The notes under the pieces: model-generated
Databases searched by the model: none
What the model was told of the DNA's origin: nothing
What the model saw: only the letters and a program-made list of their open reading frames with translations
Assembly (NCBI GenBank): GCA_013398615.1
Contig: VZSR01003807.1
Coordinates: 23,029,409-23,093,408 of the forward strand
Direction: 5' to 3'
DNA length: 64,000 nt
DNA from: Brachypodius melanocephalos
Lineage: Eukaryota > Chordata > Aves > Passeriformes > Pycnonotidae
Shown here: positions 1 through 13,128 of the stretch, piece after piece
Numbering within the stretch: position 1 is the first letter of the stretch
Layout: each line of letters opens with the position of its first letter
Position numbers and translations under genes: made by a program

Positions 1-3000
1 GGCTTGTATGGAACAAATATTTTATGATGTGCGTGGACATAAAAAATAATATGAAAAAGGTTAAATTTGATTAGAGTTTGGGCCACAAACCCCGAGATAC
101 CTTTGGTTTAATTAGGATAATTAATTTTCTTCTTTCATTATTGATGATAACAACATTGATGGTAGTAGCACTATTCATAGAACATAATTTGGGTATGGTG
201 AAAGGTGGTTCAGTGGATCCAAAATCTACTCTATTCTTAGCTTCATTGAAATAATGATTAGGCAAATACAGTACCTGACCTTCCTGCTTGTCAATGTAAA
301 CTAAATCTTGAGCCACAGTTGAAAACAGGGAACAAGAATGAACCTCAGCACTTTCAGTGTTTTGAACCAATGTCACATTAGTGGACACAATTAGAATTCC
401 AATCTGAGACCAGAAGTAAAGATACAACATACTATTTCATGGACCCCACAAGAATTTAAGGAAATAATAAGAAAGAAACTAACAGCGTTGTTTTAATAAG
501 TTCTGCTTGGCTTTACAGTGAAAGAAAATTCAGTTGGTAGGATTGCAAGGTCACATCTAGGAAGTTACTGTCTCCAAGCCAGGGCAGGTTGAATCTTCAG
601 GAAAGAAAATCAGAGTGACAGCCCTTCCACTGAATACAGTGACAGTTTAAGAAAATGTTCTCATGGACAGTAAAGCTCATGTTCACTGAGCAATGAGTAA
701 ACAGAGACCAGACCCGACCTGAGACCTGTGAAACCACCTGTGAGAATGAGGGACAGCATAGGTGACTGAGCATCAAAGAGGTGCCGCCAAATCATCCAGG
801 GCCAGCATGAGTAATGCACTATGCCAGAAGGGAGTGACCTAAACACTTTTTTTAATCCTCTATTAAGTCATGAAAAATCAGAAAATCGTTGAATTATAAG
901 ACTTTTAATAAAATAATCGTTGCTGATTTTCAGACACTGTCTTTGGAGTCATAGATATTACCATTCTCAGCATTGCAAAGTTCCTTGATTGTAGTAGAAA
1001 TTAATATTAACACCCTGTCAACCTACCTAATAAAATATGAGAGAAAAGGGGGTCTTCTGTGAAGTGACTTTATGTGGGGTAGATAAAAGGAATGGTACAC
1101 AAATCATCACTGGTAATAGCAGAAGATGCCAGGATTCATCTTTCATAACTTGAGATGTCAAGAAATTAGGTTTCTGAATCTAAACTAAGCACCTTCAGCT
1201 GATGTTATAATCAATAGGGGAAAAACACAAGCACTGTCCAAGTGCAATTTATCTAAACTGTCTCACATATCTGCCTCAAGTATTGTCACCAACAAATGCT
1301 TCAGGTCACTCAAAAAATGAGATCCTTACATCCTGCAGCTTCACGAAGAAAAATTCTGGACTTTTCATTATAATAAATATGTCAATGTCTAAGCAAAAAA
1401 ATCTCAATTTCATGATAATCTGATGCAATTTCATTATCTTATAGTAAATGTTTGCTTGGTAGTTATGGGCTTAAAATTCATGGTGAAGGAAGATTCAGGG
1501 AAATCTTGTCTCCAGGATCTGTCAGAGTGTCTCCCCCTCTCCTACAATAACTATTGTGAAAGTAATGTAATAGCAATAACAGTAGTTCCAAAAACTTAAA
1601 ATAAAACCACAGTGGCCACTAGAAAACTCACAAAAAGCACAAATTTTTTGGAAGAGAGAAGCTGAAAATATGTTTAATTGTTCTATACATTATTAATTAA
1701 TATTAAATTAGACTGACAAACGAGGAAAGAAATGAAATGTTTCCTCAAAATTAGCTTCTCTTTCTTCCTGCCTTGGTTTCACTAGACATACATTTTTTTA
1801 TTAAATACTGATAAAACTAAGAATGTGCTTTATATGACAGATAAAAGATGCTGTAAATTATAAAGCAAATTGTTTTCCCACCAAGAGTGAAAGAAAAATA
1901 TATTTTTGGTGGCAAGTGGTTTATGAATAGTTCAGACCTTGGGTTAGGCAGGAATATATCATAAACTCCTGCCTTTTTATATCCCAGGAGACACAAATAC
2001 TATTTACTTTCCCTGTAATTCTAAAAATTACTTAAATGTTTGAAAGCTCCTACTGTTTTTTCAGTCTGTAAACTGTATACTATTATCAGTGCATCATTTC
2101 AGTAATACCCAATTATAAACCTACTTATATGCAATATCTCCATTTTTTTTGTTTTAAGAAGCTTGAAAGTTTACTGGAATCCTCTACTATGATGTGCATT
2201 AGATGAGAAATACTAATCACTAAAACTTTTATATTATGGTCTGGTTTTCAGAAATTCAAAACGTATATAATCCCTTTGGTATTTTCTTGATGACTATTCA
2301 TGGCTGCATATTATGCATTCCGAAATTAAAATGCTTCACCCCACTCCTCAGTGATTTTTTTTTTTCATTTCTGCTACTGTTATTACCTGAGGCAGAGACT
2401 TACACAGGTGAAAGGCTTGTCACCAGTAGTTGCCACACTTCATTTATTTTCCATACAAATACGTACACACACATACCTTTGAGGGTTTAATTGCTGACAT
2501 CTAATGCACAGGCACATATCAACACACATCCTGAAAAATCAGCCTTGCTGAATTTCATTTGCACAGAGGACAGGACTTGAGGCAACACACAGATTGACTA
2601 TAATTCTTTTACATAAGAGATATATTTGCATGTTTGGGAGTTGATCTTACTCAACATGGTTGAATACTGTTCAGTCCTTCCCAGTTTTCCTGCTTCATCA
2701 AAATCAGGAGTCAATGCCCTAAAAAACAATGTGGTATACTAAAAATTATTTTTATTTTTATTCATGCCTTTGCTAGTTTTTATCATTCCAAAATGTAAAC
2801 TAAGACTTTTTAAAACATTATCTTATAGCAAATCAGTCATATGACTTAGGCATGTATAAAATTAGTGATCACAGTCTACAACTTAATTTATTCCCAAAAC
2901 CCACCTTCTGAAAAACAGATACTAATGAGGTGAAAAGAGAGAAATAAAATTGAAGGAGATGAAGTGGTCGAACAAAAGCTGTACACACTGGACTTTGTAA

Positions 3001-3596
3001 AACCTATACACTGCTTTACTTATTTGTACCATAATCTTACATTTAAGTATATTGAACGCTATCTTACTGTTGATATTTTCCCTTTATAAAACTTGAGCAT
3101 ATTGGATATGCATACCCCTCCCCACATTCTTTATGTTCAGATACCAAAACTTCTGATTGTTGCATTTTCATCTTTGCAAAGATATTTTCAATGAAGCAAA
3201 AGGAGAATCTCAAGTTAGTGGTATGCTCACAGTTCATTCTACTTGTCTGCAGAGCAGGTATTTGTGTGGAAGGAAGTTTTAATTGCTTCACATTGCAACA
3301 TGCCCTTTTTATTCATGGATGAAGACTTACCAGAGTAAACAAAAATATCTCTGTTTCCTTGTACATAGCACCTAGGAGATCTGGAACAATCAACAACCTG
3401 CAGGCTTCTGCAAAGCTGACTGCTTCACCCCGAGTTTATTTTAGCCAGGAGAGTAATTGTGGGAGGCTGGTCCCAAACCATTTTTCCCTTTCATCTTCTG
3501 CTGCATGTATGTGCCAGCTAATGGCACATCAATTTTGCACTTCAGATCCAGTGTACTCACACATATGCAGCCACGTCTGGTGTTTCCCACCTCACA

Positions 3597-3613
3597 CACA
3601 CCCCTGGGGTGTG
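3597..3613. repeat. Short GC-rich inverted repeat
   Basis: CACACCCC and GGGGTGTG form perfect 8-bp arms around a single T. It sits at the end of a short CA-rich run, so part of the symmetry may be low-complexity chance. No function is inferred. Confidence 0.5.
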
Positions 3614-4650
3614 CATAAAGGAGAGTTTAAATGTACACATTTCACAGACAGGTTTTACTTACTGTATACCCATACAGGGATTTCCAAAATTGTTGGTGCT
3701 TTTATAGGAATCAGCCAAGAACTTCTGAGTTTTCGTCACTTTTAAGCAAGACAGAACATGTAGGGAATTACAGTCATTATAATAAAAAAGGATTTTTTAC
3801 ATCCTCTCTTCCTAAAGGATGAAATTTCTAGGGACTGTGGGGACAGCAATCAATCTTTACCTTGTGCTGGTTTCTGGTTTCTGCTAGATGTGCTCACTGG
3901 AAATCAAATGATATCGAGTTATGTTTCAGGGTTATTTGAAAGTTGAATACTTTCCTGAGGAATTGTTTCTGCAGTGATTGCCAATTTTCTGCTTGAGAGG
4001 TTTATGATCAAATAGTTTCTGGCATGAGCTTTTTGTTGGGTTCTTTCAACTCTGCTTTTCCGAGGACACTAGCTAGTGAACACTCTGAATTCTTCTGCTG
4101 TTTCTATTAACATTTAGAGAACAAATTTCAGCACCTGGTAGAAGATGTGAAGCACTGATAACACATAGATGGAGAGGATATGGGATCAGCTGTGGCAGGA
4201 AATAATAAAAGAGTACTTTAACTGCACAGCAGAAGATAAAGGTGCAAGTCCAGAGACAGATGCTAAATAATTTAACATTTAAAAAAAGGCTTGATATTTA
4301 TATTAAACTAACTTCAAAAGGGACCCAACTGGCTAGTAGGACGCATCTGCCCCAAATATCCTTTCAGGGTGAGTTCCTTTCCAAAGCAATTTTCAAACTG
4401 TACATGCTGAAGTCACTTTTATATATCTGAGCATAGCTGTTATAAAACTGAATATAAATTATAATATTTATGTTGAGATGCATTTGTGAAAGCAGGGGCA
4501 AATGAAAATTCTCAGTTAAATTGATGAAACTGGCACATAGCAGGCATAAAAAACTTGTGTAAGCTAAGGGAGTCAGTGTGACGTGAGACACACTGAATAA
4601 CCTGGCACTTGCACGGGCCAAAATTACGATCATAATAACTATTTGATTCC

Positions 4651-4668
4651 TCTGCTGCATGCAGCAGA
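4651..4668. repeat. Perfect 18-bp palindrome
   Basis: TCTGCTGCATGCAGCAGA reads the same on both strands. Its centre is GCATGC flanked by CTG/CAG triplets. It could be a dimeric protein-binding site or chance. Nothing nearby identifies a gene that it might serve. Confidence 0.7.
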
Positions 4669-6334
4669 AGGTTGAGTAAATGAGTCACACTTAAGTTAAT
4701 ACTGGACATAAAAACAAGTCATTAAGAGACCATTCTTATATAATTTGGTTTTACAAGGAAAGCTATTTTTGAATACACACATATTTAGAAAATTGAGACT
4801 CACTGTGGAGACTTGAGATAAACTGAAAAAGGTATAGTTACTGTTATTCTCTCAAGATAATCCCAGCAGCTGAGAAAGTGGGATGGCCATTACAGGAAAG
4901 TAAGGAACTTTTTTCATTGTAGATTCCTCCTTTTGTCATTTGTTTTAAATTGCTTTTGGTGTTCCTCCTAATTGAATGTAATGCTTGTGAGACTTGGGCT
5001 GACAAGTTTGGAAAATTAAGTCCAATATGCTCATTCCTGAAACCAGCAGAGCAAAGGCAGAAACTGTGCAGCCTTGTCCAGCTAAATGTGCCCTCTGTGT
5101 TGTGAGCTGCAAGAAACTAGTAATTTAAATCCTAAAATGCTCATAATTCCTCTGGTGCAAATAGCTTATTCCAGCAACTGCATTAAAACCATGTGTTTAC
5201 TGGGTAAATACAGGTCTCACTCACTTTCAGAATCAATTATGTCTAACCTAGAGATCCATCAGTAAATCATTGACTATTACTATAATTATCAGCCTTATCT
5301 CTATTATTATCATCATCACTTCCTTCAGAGATACCAGACTGCTTTATGATAGGCTGTGTTCTGTGTGCATTTAGGGAGAAAGCATATGGGCTCCAATGAA
5401 GGACAGAGCCCACTCTCAGATGGACTAAGGCCACAGTTCAGGAATTCTGTATGCAAAAACCCATTATGAACCAGGGAAAGTCCTTTCTCCAACAGTTGTG
5501 ATTTCTTTTTAAGAGCAAGATAGAGCAACAGATGAAGCAGGATTATTTTACAGAAGACTCAAAGCATAAAAAAAAAATAAGTGACTCGTCAACGTCTGTC
5601 CAAAGGTCTGAATTAAGTTCAGCATTTTTGGAGTTTCTCAAAGAGATTTTTGTTGTAGTTACTTTGTGTGGGTCATTATCTCTTCTCCTTTCTGTCCACA
5701 TGCACATACACTTTATTTTGTGTACTCTGCTCCTTCTAACATGGCAGCACCTGTCCCATAAGGAGCATCAGGTAGAGTTGAATGACACAGCCTACCTCCC
5801 TCTTCTGTCTTACTCTCCCCAGTGACAAAGTTCCCTCCGCCTCTACAAGCAGTCTCCTTGGACAGAAAAACCTCATTGCCTTAATTGTTTTATCATTGTT
5901 CTCCTATGTATTATTTCCTTATTCCTTTTTCAATGCACATTTGCATTCTTTCCATACCAATATTGCCATAGAAAGCAGAAAAAAAAATCACCACCATTTA
6001 TTTCTTCTTATTTCCACCTTGTAGTTGTTTAAACAGTTTCTCTACCCATACTACTGAGAGATCTATTTTAATTTTTGTGTAGCCATCACTTAATTAAAGT
6101 ATTTAGTTTCAGTTTTGTGACTTCTTACAGGAATCTGTAGCTCATGCTCATAACAGAGTTTGCATATCTTTGAGCAACTTTGCTTTGTTCACAAATAATA
6201 CTGATAAATTGCTTCAATCATCCTAAAGTGAGAGATCATTCACCTTACTGCACCTTACACTTTTCCATTTGGTGTTTACTGTTTCTAGCTTCCATTACAG
6301 AGTTTTGACTGAGCAAAACCAGATAAGGACAATT

Positions 6335-6452
6335 ACAGAATCACGGAATCACACAGAATCACAGAATCACACAGAATCACACAATCAGTTAGGCTGGAAA
6401 AGACCTCTGGGATCATCAAATCCAACCTATGACCGAACACCACCATGTCAAC
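6335..6452 (-). mobile_element. CR1 LINE 3' tail, antisense fragment
   Basis: A run of AATCACAC/AATCACAG octamers at about 6338-6384 is followed by GGCTGGAAAAGACCTC, then GATCATCAAATCCAACC. This is the reverse complement of the CR1 LINE 3' terminus, which ends in ATTCTRTG octamer repeats. Only about 115 bp remain, so this is a severely 5'-truncated copy, the usual outcome of CR1 insertion. The inner end runs into an AT-rich inverted repeat that makes the exact boundary uncertain. Confidence 0.85.
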
Positions 6453-6495
6453 TTATTAATTAATTAACTAATTGTTAGATAATTAATGAGTTGAC
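6447..6495. repeat. AT-rich inverted repeat at the CR1 edge
   Basis: The left arm, GTCAACTTATTAATTA (6447-6462), pairs with TAATTAATGAGTTGAC (6480-6495) at 15 of 16 positions across a 17-bp loop. The outermost bases of the left arm look like CR1 sequence, so the right arm may be a templated inverted copy made during or after insertion. TAATTA motifs occur in both arms. Confidence 0.65.
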
Positions 6496-6499
6496 GTAA

Positions 6500-9400
6500 T
6501 AGGACATTTGCATTATATTTTTTCAAGCACTGTAATTTTCAAATCTAAACCAGAGGGAGGATAGTTTATAGATGCAAAGAGATGATTAGTGACTGGGCAA
6601 ATATAGCAGGAGGAACACTGAGCATTTCCAGTAGGACAGCAAACTTTACCTTCCAAATACAGACTGAGGCAGTATTTCAGTTAATTCTCCTCCATAGCAA
6701 AAAACCTTAATTCTAAATAAGCCAAACAAGAAAGCACAAGATCCCAGATGAATATACTTATTACTTTCTGCAACCTTCTCAACAAAGCTATCAAGGCTAA
6801 TGGTAGCATTATTAGGAAAATGCAAATGAAAACCAGTCCCTGGAGCAATTTCTATCCAGTCAGCAAGAGGGAATGCAAGCTGGCCTCTGAATATTAACAA
6901 ATTGTCAGACGGGACTAATGGTGAGGGAAACTCAGCATCGCAGCTTTGTGGTTAAGACAGTAAACCAGGATACCCTGCATTTCCTTCACTGGTTCCCTTT
7001 TATAGTCCTACATCTTTAATAAATGAGCAAGTCAAAGATCAGCCCCTGATAATTAGAATGTAGACACTTACAGGTCTGACTGCTGCAGAGAGTCAGTAAT
7101 TCCAAATTACTGCTTTCGAACTTGATGTTGGGAGTCATGGTTACAGCACCATGTATGAATCAGAGAGGTTCAGAGGAGAGCACCTGTGGAGCCTGTTGTA
7201 ATTCTTGTACCAGTGGGGAAAAGAGGATACACTGCACTGCATATTTGCTCATAATTAAACTGGTATTATATCACCAGTCATGTGAACAAGAAAAATAAGC
7301 TTCTTGATGGCAATGATCTTCTAATAAAACAAATCAGATATGCATTCAGTTCTTCTGGAAGCGTGGAGATGGGTGTCTTAGTTACACTGTTAACCCTCTG
7401 ATGTGCTGTGAATGAGTATTTTAGTTTTGTGCACAATAGAAGTATTCACAGCTTTAATCTTAAGATGTGGGACAGGGTGTATAGCAAATGGCAGGACTCA
7501 GCCCATAATCTCAAACATAAAAATAAATGTCTCTGTGTCAGGAAATTAGATTTTAGAATATTCCAAAATTTCTTTTTTTGTTTCTGTATTTCTTTTTGTA
7601 TTCTGCAAGCTTTTCTTCTTTTTAAGTTACTGAACCAGCAACTTTCTCAATAATCTTGATTTTTAGTGCTGCCTCTCCCACTGAAAATGCATATTTTCAA
7701 AATGGCCCTGCAGTTATTAACCTAGGAAGAATGACAAAAAATTATTTCATATCCTCCATATATATTGTATACATTTGCCTATGTCTGTCTGTTCTACCAC
7801 ACTGTGCAAGGAACACAATTTTACCTTCAGCAAAGATGAAACACCACCCCTGTTACCTGCCATGAGAAGATAGGTAATTAATTTATTTAAATAGGACTTA
7901 TTTTATTTTTTATATGACTTACTGTACCTTTTTCTTGGTATTTCCAAAGGACCTTACAGGACTGCAGCATGTGCTGCATGGTTATTTGTAGCCATTGATG
8001 CCAGAATCATAGAATCAGTCACACATTAATACAAGAGTTTGCTGTACGCCCATCTACCCTATACCTTCCATCTTCCTGCCTACAACACAAAACTTAAATT
8101 CAAGCATACACTCATAGAGTTTTTACTCAGATGCCTATAAATTAGCTGTATCACCTTTTTGTACCTTTTCCCCCAGGGAAAAACAAGATTTTGAGATTTA
8201 CGATGTCTGCTGGCTATAACCATTGGCAAATGCATGCCTTGTAAAAGCATGCCTAGGCAACACCACAGCTCCATGAACACAGGAAACAGGATTAATGTCC
8301 AGCCCAGACGGAGGACATTTCAGCAGGAGATGATGTCACCAATCTCCCAGTTTCTTCTGGACATTTTTCCCACTGGTTCTCAACACTTCAGCTGTACCTG
8401 AGGAGGGCTATTGAAGGGATAATCATCCCTTGCTACAGGTCGTTCTGGCACTGTGCAAAGGGAGCTTGTGACAGCTGCTGGGAGCTCATTGACTAATACC
8501 AAAAATCCTTAGTTATCAGGATTTACTCAGGTTTTTAAGGTTGTATCTCAGGCCTATTCTATGTGGATACCACAAACTGTATGTGCTCTTTCACAAGTTT
8601 AACCAGGAATTATCCATGTGCACTTTAACCTTTAACCAAATTATGTTCTATTTAGCAATTTTTTTTCCAAAATCACCTACTGATCCCCAACAGGTAAAAA
8701 CTGAAATGCTTCTACAATTGCTAGATTATTACTATTACTAAAATTTTAATTCAATATTTATTGCCAACTCTTCCTCTTTAATAACAGATATGGGAGTCAT
8801 TTTGTAGAGATGAAAACAGTCTCACTGACCTGACATTTAGTACTGCACAGAGGTAATAACAAGAGCCCAAAGAGCGTTAAATTTTTAAAGAAGAAAAATC
8901 ATATGTAGTCATTATTTATTTACCAATACAAAATACAGGCACTTTTTAAAAGGTTTTAAAATTGCAGAAGTAGGATTACAAGTGCACAGGAGTGGCAGTG
9001 ATCCACAGAGACCTCCTGAGGGACTCAGGGAGAAAAGAAGCCGGCAGAATTCTTATCAGGTTATTTTTTGTACATAATGTGAGTCCTCCAGAAATTTTGT
9101 CTGTAGAACTTTGTAAATTTCTGAAAACTGGCTATTGCCTCTGTGGAGCAATAGGACTCATTGTAAGAGTAATTGAGAAACCTGTAGTGGTTAATATGAA
9201 ATTGCAATCCTTCAATAGCAGTGAGTTTAACAGGAAAGTTTCCAGTCCAGGACTTATGAGCTCCCCTGAGTATAGCTGTGAATGATACATATTTCTCAAG
9301 TACTGCTATTTGGGGCAAGGACCTTACAAGTCTTACTTCTTGCCAAACCCTTCAAGCCAATACTTTCAGGTCTTAAATACTACATCAGAGACACTGCTTT

Positions 9401-12080
9401 ATGGCCATAGAATTTAAATTTTCCTTTTTTTTTTTTTTTGGAGGGCAGGGGAGAGAAAAAAGATTATTTTTTCATACTGCATATTCCAGGAAGGCTCTGG
9501 CTTATTCAGAACTGTTACTGATCCCTGTTGCATATCTGCAGAACAGGCATTTTAATTCAAGAAATCAGAACCCAGACATAGCAAACTTTTTATGCTAGAC
9601 AAGATATTCCTGTAATTTTATTTAGTGGCAAGAAAGAATAAGAACCCTAATTTTAAAATATTTTCTGCAACTTCATAATCTACTTAAAATGCCTTATCCT
9701 ATCTCACAATATCATTTTCACTTCATACAGTCAGAACATATTTAAAATAGAGCTTGAAAAAATATCAGTACACTGTCATGCTGTGTCTAACAAAAATACC
9801 TTTATGTGTCTTCTCTGCATCTTGAAATTTCCTAACCGGATTTTTGGAATCCATATATGAAGTAGGAAGGATTTGTAGAAATAGAAGAAATTTTCAGGAC
9901 TACAGGAAAGAATAATAGCAATTCATCCACTGAAGCTAGGAGGAATTCGGGAGCCCTGAGATTAGCAACACAGTTTTTCCAACTAATACGAGGAAAACTC
10001 TTGAGGGAGAAGAGTATTTATTATTGTGATCATCATCTTCATTAGTAAACATGCTAATGATTTAATAAAAAATTTTAGGAGTGTGGAGAGGCCTCCAGCA
10101 ATCAGATACTATTGTGTTAGGCTTGATGTAGAATTAAGTGAATGTTCATGTCAGACATGAGGAATATGTCTACACTGCTAAACAAAAGGGCCCATGGAAC
10201 AAGGCTGAACATCATATCCCTCGTTGTGTGTGGATGCATATACCTAAACTTTTTGAAGCACACAGGTTACAAGTAGGCTTCTAAAGAATGAGGAAAACAC
10301 ATTAATATTCAGATAGTGTTGTAGACTCCAAAACCACCTGGCCAGATAAGCTGGCAGTGGAGGAACCTTGTAAGAAAGAGTGATTTATTCATATTGAATC
10401 TCATTCACTCACAAGACAACCTAGACAGAGGCAATTTCAAAGAGCACAGCACGTAGGATGGCAAGGGAAGAGCTGATTGTCTCTGGTGGATATTATGAAG
10501 CTCCTTGCTGGACAAAGAAAATGAATTCTGGAAAGCACTTATGAATTTATAAATAAGACTAGTAGGGCAGGAAAATCAAAAGAAGGAAGCAATAAAGAAA
10601 GTCCTTGTCGTGGGAAAGAAAAGAACCAGGGACACAAGGAACAATATCAAAATATAGATTGGATACAACTTTGGAAGAGCCCAGGTCCAACTGCTACACT
10701 TTGGATACCTTTGCTATCCAGAGGTACAGGCAGAAACAACAAACGGATTCTCCCTGTCCTTTATATATTTTTAAAACAGTTTTCTCCAACAGCTGAAGCT
10801 CTAACCATTGCTAAGCAAACTGAAAGCTACCTGAGTTCCTTTGGATGGGATTACCCCTAGACCAACCTATCTGATGTTGCAATTCAGCTTAGACTGAATT
10901 TAGTTTCTAAAGCATCAGAAAGACAATGGAGAGAAAATGCAAAAATAATGACGTGCCCATAGTGTCGTGTTGAACCATGAAAATGGACACACATGCAGAG
11001 CAGTTGCTGTCCAAGCAGCCGTAGGACATCCCCATCTTACCACACTGCCTGGCCAACAGACCTATGGAGCAGAGTGGACAGTAAAAACAGGGTATAAAAC
11101 CTTTGTCTCACTGTGTATGGACAATGTGTTCATTGAATTAATTAGTTTTTACGACTTTCTTGTCAGGCAGAGGATGCATTAGAAAACAAGTACAAGCTAG
11201 GAAGAAAAATACCTAAAAGAAAACCATACACTGCTGTCAAATAAGAACATGGAAAGCCTTGAGGTTAATTTTGTATACAGCTTAATTTTTCATCAATCAT
11301 CTGATGCACTACAAATCCCTGTGTTTGCATTTAATTTTTCTTTTTTTTACTTTGTTGCACTTAAATCAGCTCTAATTTGTGCAAACACTTATTACCTACA
11401 GTAAGTTGTGAAGCAAGGAGTGCGTGCAAGGCAGCAGTAAATGGAGTGCTCCTTCTTTCTTGGGACAGCATTACTCCTGCAAACACGGATTCAGCCTCTC
11501 ATAGTATGTGGAAATTATGCCAAATAAATATAGTCAAACTCTAGATTTATCCTCTGATAACTTTCTCTTGCATATTATAGGGGCCACCAAGATAAAAAGG
11601 AGAGGTGCAAAAATATTTCAGCCACTTACAGACACTGTGATGACACCTAGAAGGAGCATTGTTTCATTATTCTGCAAAACAAGACAGCTAGAAGTATTCC
11701 ACTTTTTTTTTCCCCTACTTCTGCTGTATTAGACATGTGGTGGGTAGCAGCTGTGCAATACCACTGTAGTCTCATATTTGTCTGCATTCAGTATCACCTT
11801 TTATTGTAGATGGGGTTGTGCACTGCACTCATAAGAGAGAAACAACAATCAACGTTATTGATATTACAAAGTTCAACAGTAAATGCACTGGTGGTTAGCA
11901 AGTTTTAATGGCCAGGTAAAGTTGATTATTTACTGCATAGTGGAAAGGTCAGACAGAATTGTCAGCGAGACCCTCCTGTTCAGTCATGAGTATAAGTATG
12001 TGCCCCCTCATGTTCTAAACTCTTTCTTAGAGGAAGTATACGTGCAGCTGGATCCAGATTTTGTCCCAGACTTGGTCAAT
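6500..12080. other. AT-rich non-coding DNA, no gene seen
   Basis: This stretch has no recognisable exon, RNA gene or CpG island. Open frames are all below 100 codons. Two CR1-tail-like octamers (AGAATCATAGAATCA) occur at 8003-8017, but no CR1 body follows them. A 17-base T tract lies near 9424-9440. A frame at 10967-11182 (71 codons) was inspected and matched nothing recognisable. Confidence 0.6.
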
Positions 12081-12085
12081 AGTTT

Positions 12086-12126
12086 ATGTCTAAAGGATTC
12101 ACACCTTTAATGTCTAAAGGATTCAC
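12086..12126 (+). repeat. Local direct repeat, 17-bp unit
   Basis: ATGTCTAAAGGATTCAC occurs exactly at 12086-12102 and again at 12110-12126, a period of 24 bp. It lies about 50 bp before the first copy of the larger 12.2/13.0 kb duplication. It is probably a replication-slippage duplication. Confidence 0.85.
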
Positions 12127-12172
12127 TCATTTGCATCATTTAGCTAGGATTTCAAAGTTTACCATGACAATC

Positions 12173-12340
12173 ACTGGAAAAACTAAAAGTCAGAGCTCCC
12201 AGCACACTTATAATTCTTCATTCATTCATTTTTACATCACATACCTCCTCACCCCTGTTGTCTAATTGTACAGTTGGGACTGTCTTTTTTGTATATGCAT
12301 TTTTTCTGTAAAGTCTACTTGCACAGAGGATTTGAATTTA
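12173..12340 (+). repeat. Dispersed direct duplication, copy A
   Basis: This segment is repeated at 12973-13128. Both copies begin with ACTGGAAAAACTAAAAGTCAGAGCT, with starts exactly 800 bp apart. They share an uninterrupted 41-bp identity (12236-12276 against 13041-13081) and differ by small indels elsewhere. Sequences before and after the copies do not align, so this is a bounded duplicated unit, either a local duplication or two copies of an unrecognised interspersed repeat. No open frame spans it. Confidence 0.85.
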
Positions 12341-12972
12341 AAAACCAAGAATCTGTTGTAGCAAGGGATTTTTCAGCCTCAAGGAATAAGCTTAAGAGAT
12401 CTCTCTACTCAAGGACAGATACTGTCAAGGATGCTGCTGCATGCAGTAAAGCTCAATGTGTCCTGGGCTCTCCAAGCAATAAGATAATTGACTCATACTC
12501 ACCTTTGCATGTCAGCTACAGATGCTAGTTTCTTCCATCTTGGCTTGAGTCAGACCTTGACCACCACTGTGGTTAGGTGGGTGCATTGCCCAAATTAGCC
12601 TTTGGCTGTGGTGTTCCTATATGTCTCCTCTGAATCCACTTTGAGATGGATGCAGTAATCACAAACAGACGGATCCATTATGATCTACACTGGTGGTTAT
12701 GACTTGAGCATTGTGATGGTATGGTCCTCTTCCCTCTCTCCTCCAAACTGACCTTTATTTTCCAGAACCATGCTTTCTTTTCTCATACTATAACTTCCTG
12801 TAATTTTTCAGCATTTGCTATAAGTTTTCCAGGCTTCTCTTCCTCTACATTTAATAGCCAAAGGCAAACCAGTCATTTGCAAAGAGGAAGAGAATGACAC
12901 AGAGTAAATGTTATGAAAACCTCTGTGAAAATACTTATTAAAAAAGCCATTATTTATAGTTTCTAAAATAAT
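12341..12972. other. Spacer between duplicated copies
   Basis: About 630 bp separate the two copies. No coding region, terminal repeat pair or recognised transposon lies in the spacer. The spacer is not visibly repeated elsewhere in the window. Confidence 0.5.
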
Positions 12973-13128
12973 ACTGGAAAAACTAAAAGTCAGAGCTTCC
13001 AGTACACTCATGTTTTGATTCTTCTTTCATTCATTTTTATATCACATACCTCCTCACCCCTGTTGTCTAATTGTACAGTTGTCTTTCCTGTATGTGCAAT
13101 TTTTTCTATACTTGCATAAAGGATGTGA
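12973..13128 (+). repeat. Dispersed direct duplication, copy B
   Basis: This is the second copy of the unit at 12173-12340, in the same orientation. It differs by a short deletion after CAGTTG, where copy A carries GGACT, and by scattered substitutions. The level of divergence suggests an old event. Confidence 0.85.

Larger units (their letters stand above)
1..6330. other. AT-rich non-coding DNA, no gene seen
   Basis: No exon, CpG island or RNA gene is recognisable. The longest open frames are a 119-codon minus-strand frame at 71-430 and a 128-codon plus-strand frame at 3359-3745. Neither shows a known domain or a persuasive splice context, and frames of this length are expected by chance in AT-rich DNA. 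The stretch contains a perfect 18-bp palindrome at 4651-4668 and a short GC-rich hairpin at 3597-3613, listed separately. Intron and intergenic DNA cannot be told apart from the sequence alone. Confidence 0.6.

Noticed and set aside
71..430. 119-codon minus-strand frame with a hydrophobic start
   Set aside because: It could be imagined as a secreted or membrane protein, but there is no family resemblance, no splice evidence and no promoter.
3359..3745. 128-codon plus-strand frame
   Set aside because: The product has no known motif, and the overlapping frame at 3631-3822 is equally open, as expected by chance.
8003..8017. CR1 tail (AGAATCATAGAATCA)
   Set aside because: Only two octamers are present and the following sequence does not match the CR1 3' region.
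12173..13128. The duplicated units as LTRs of one provirus
   Set aside because: No TG...CA termini, no target-site duplication and no retroviral coding remnants in the spacer.
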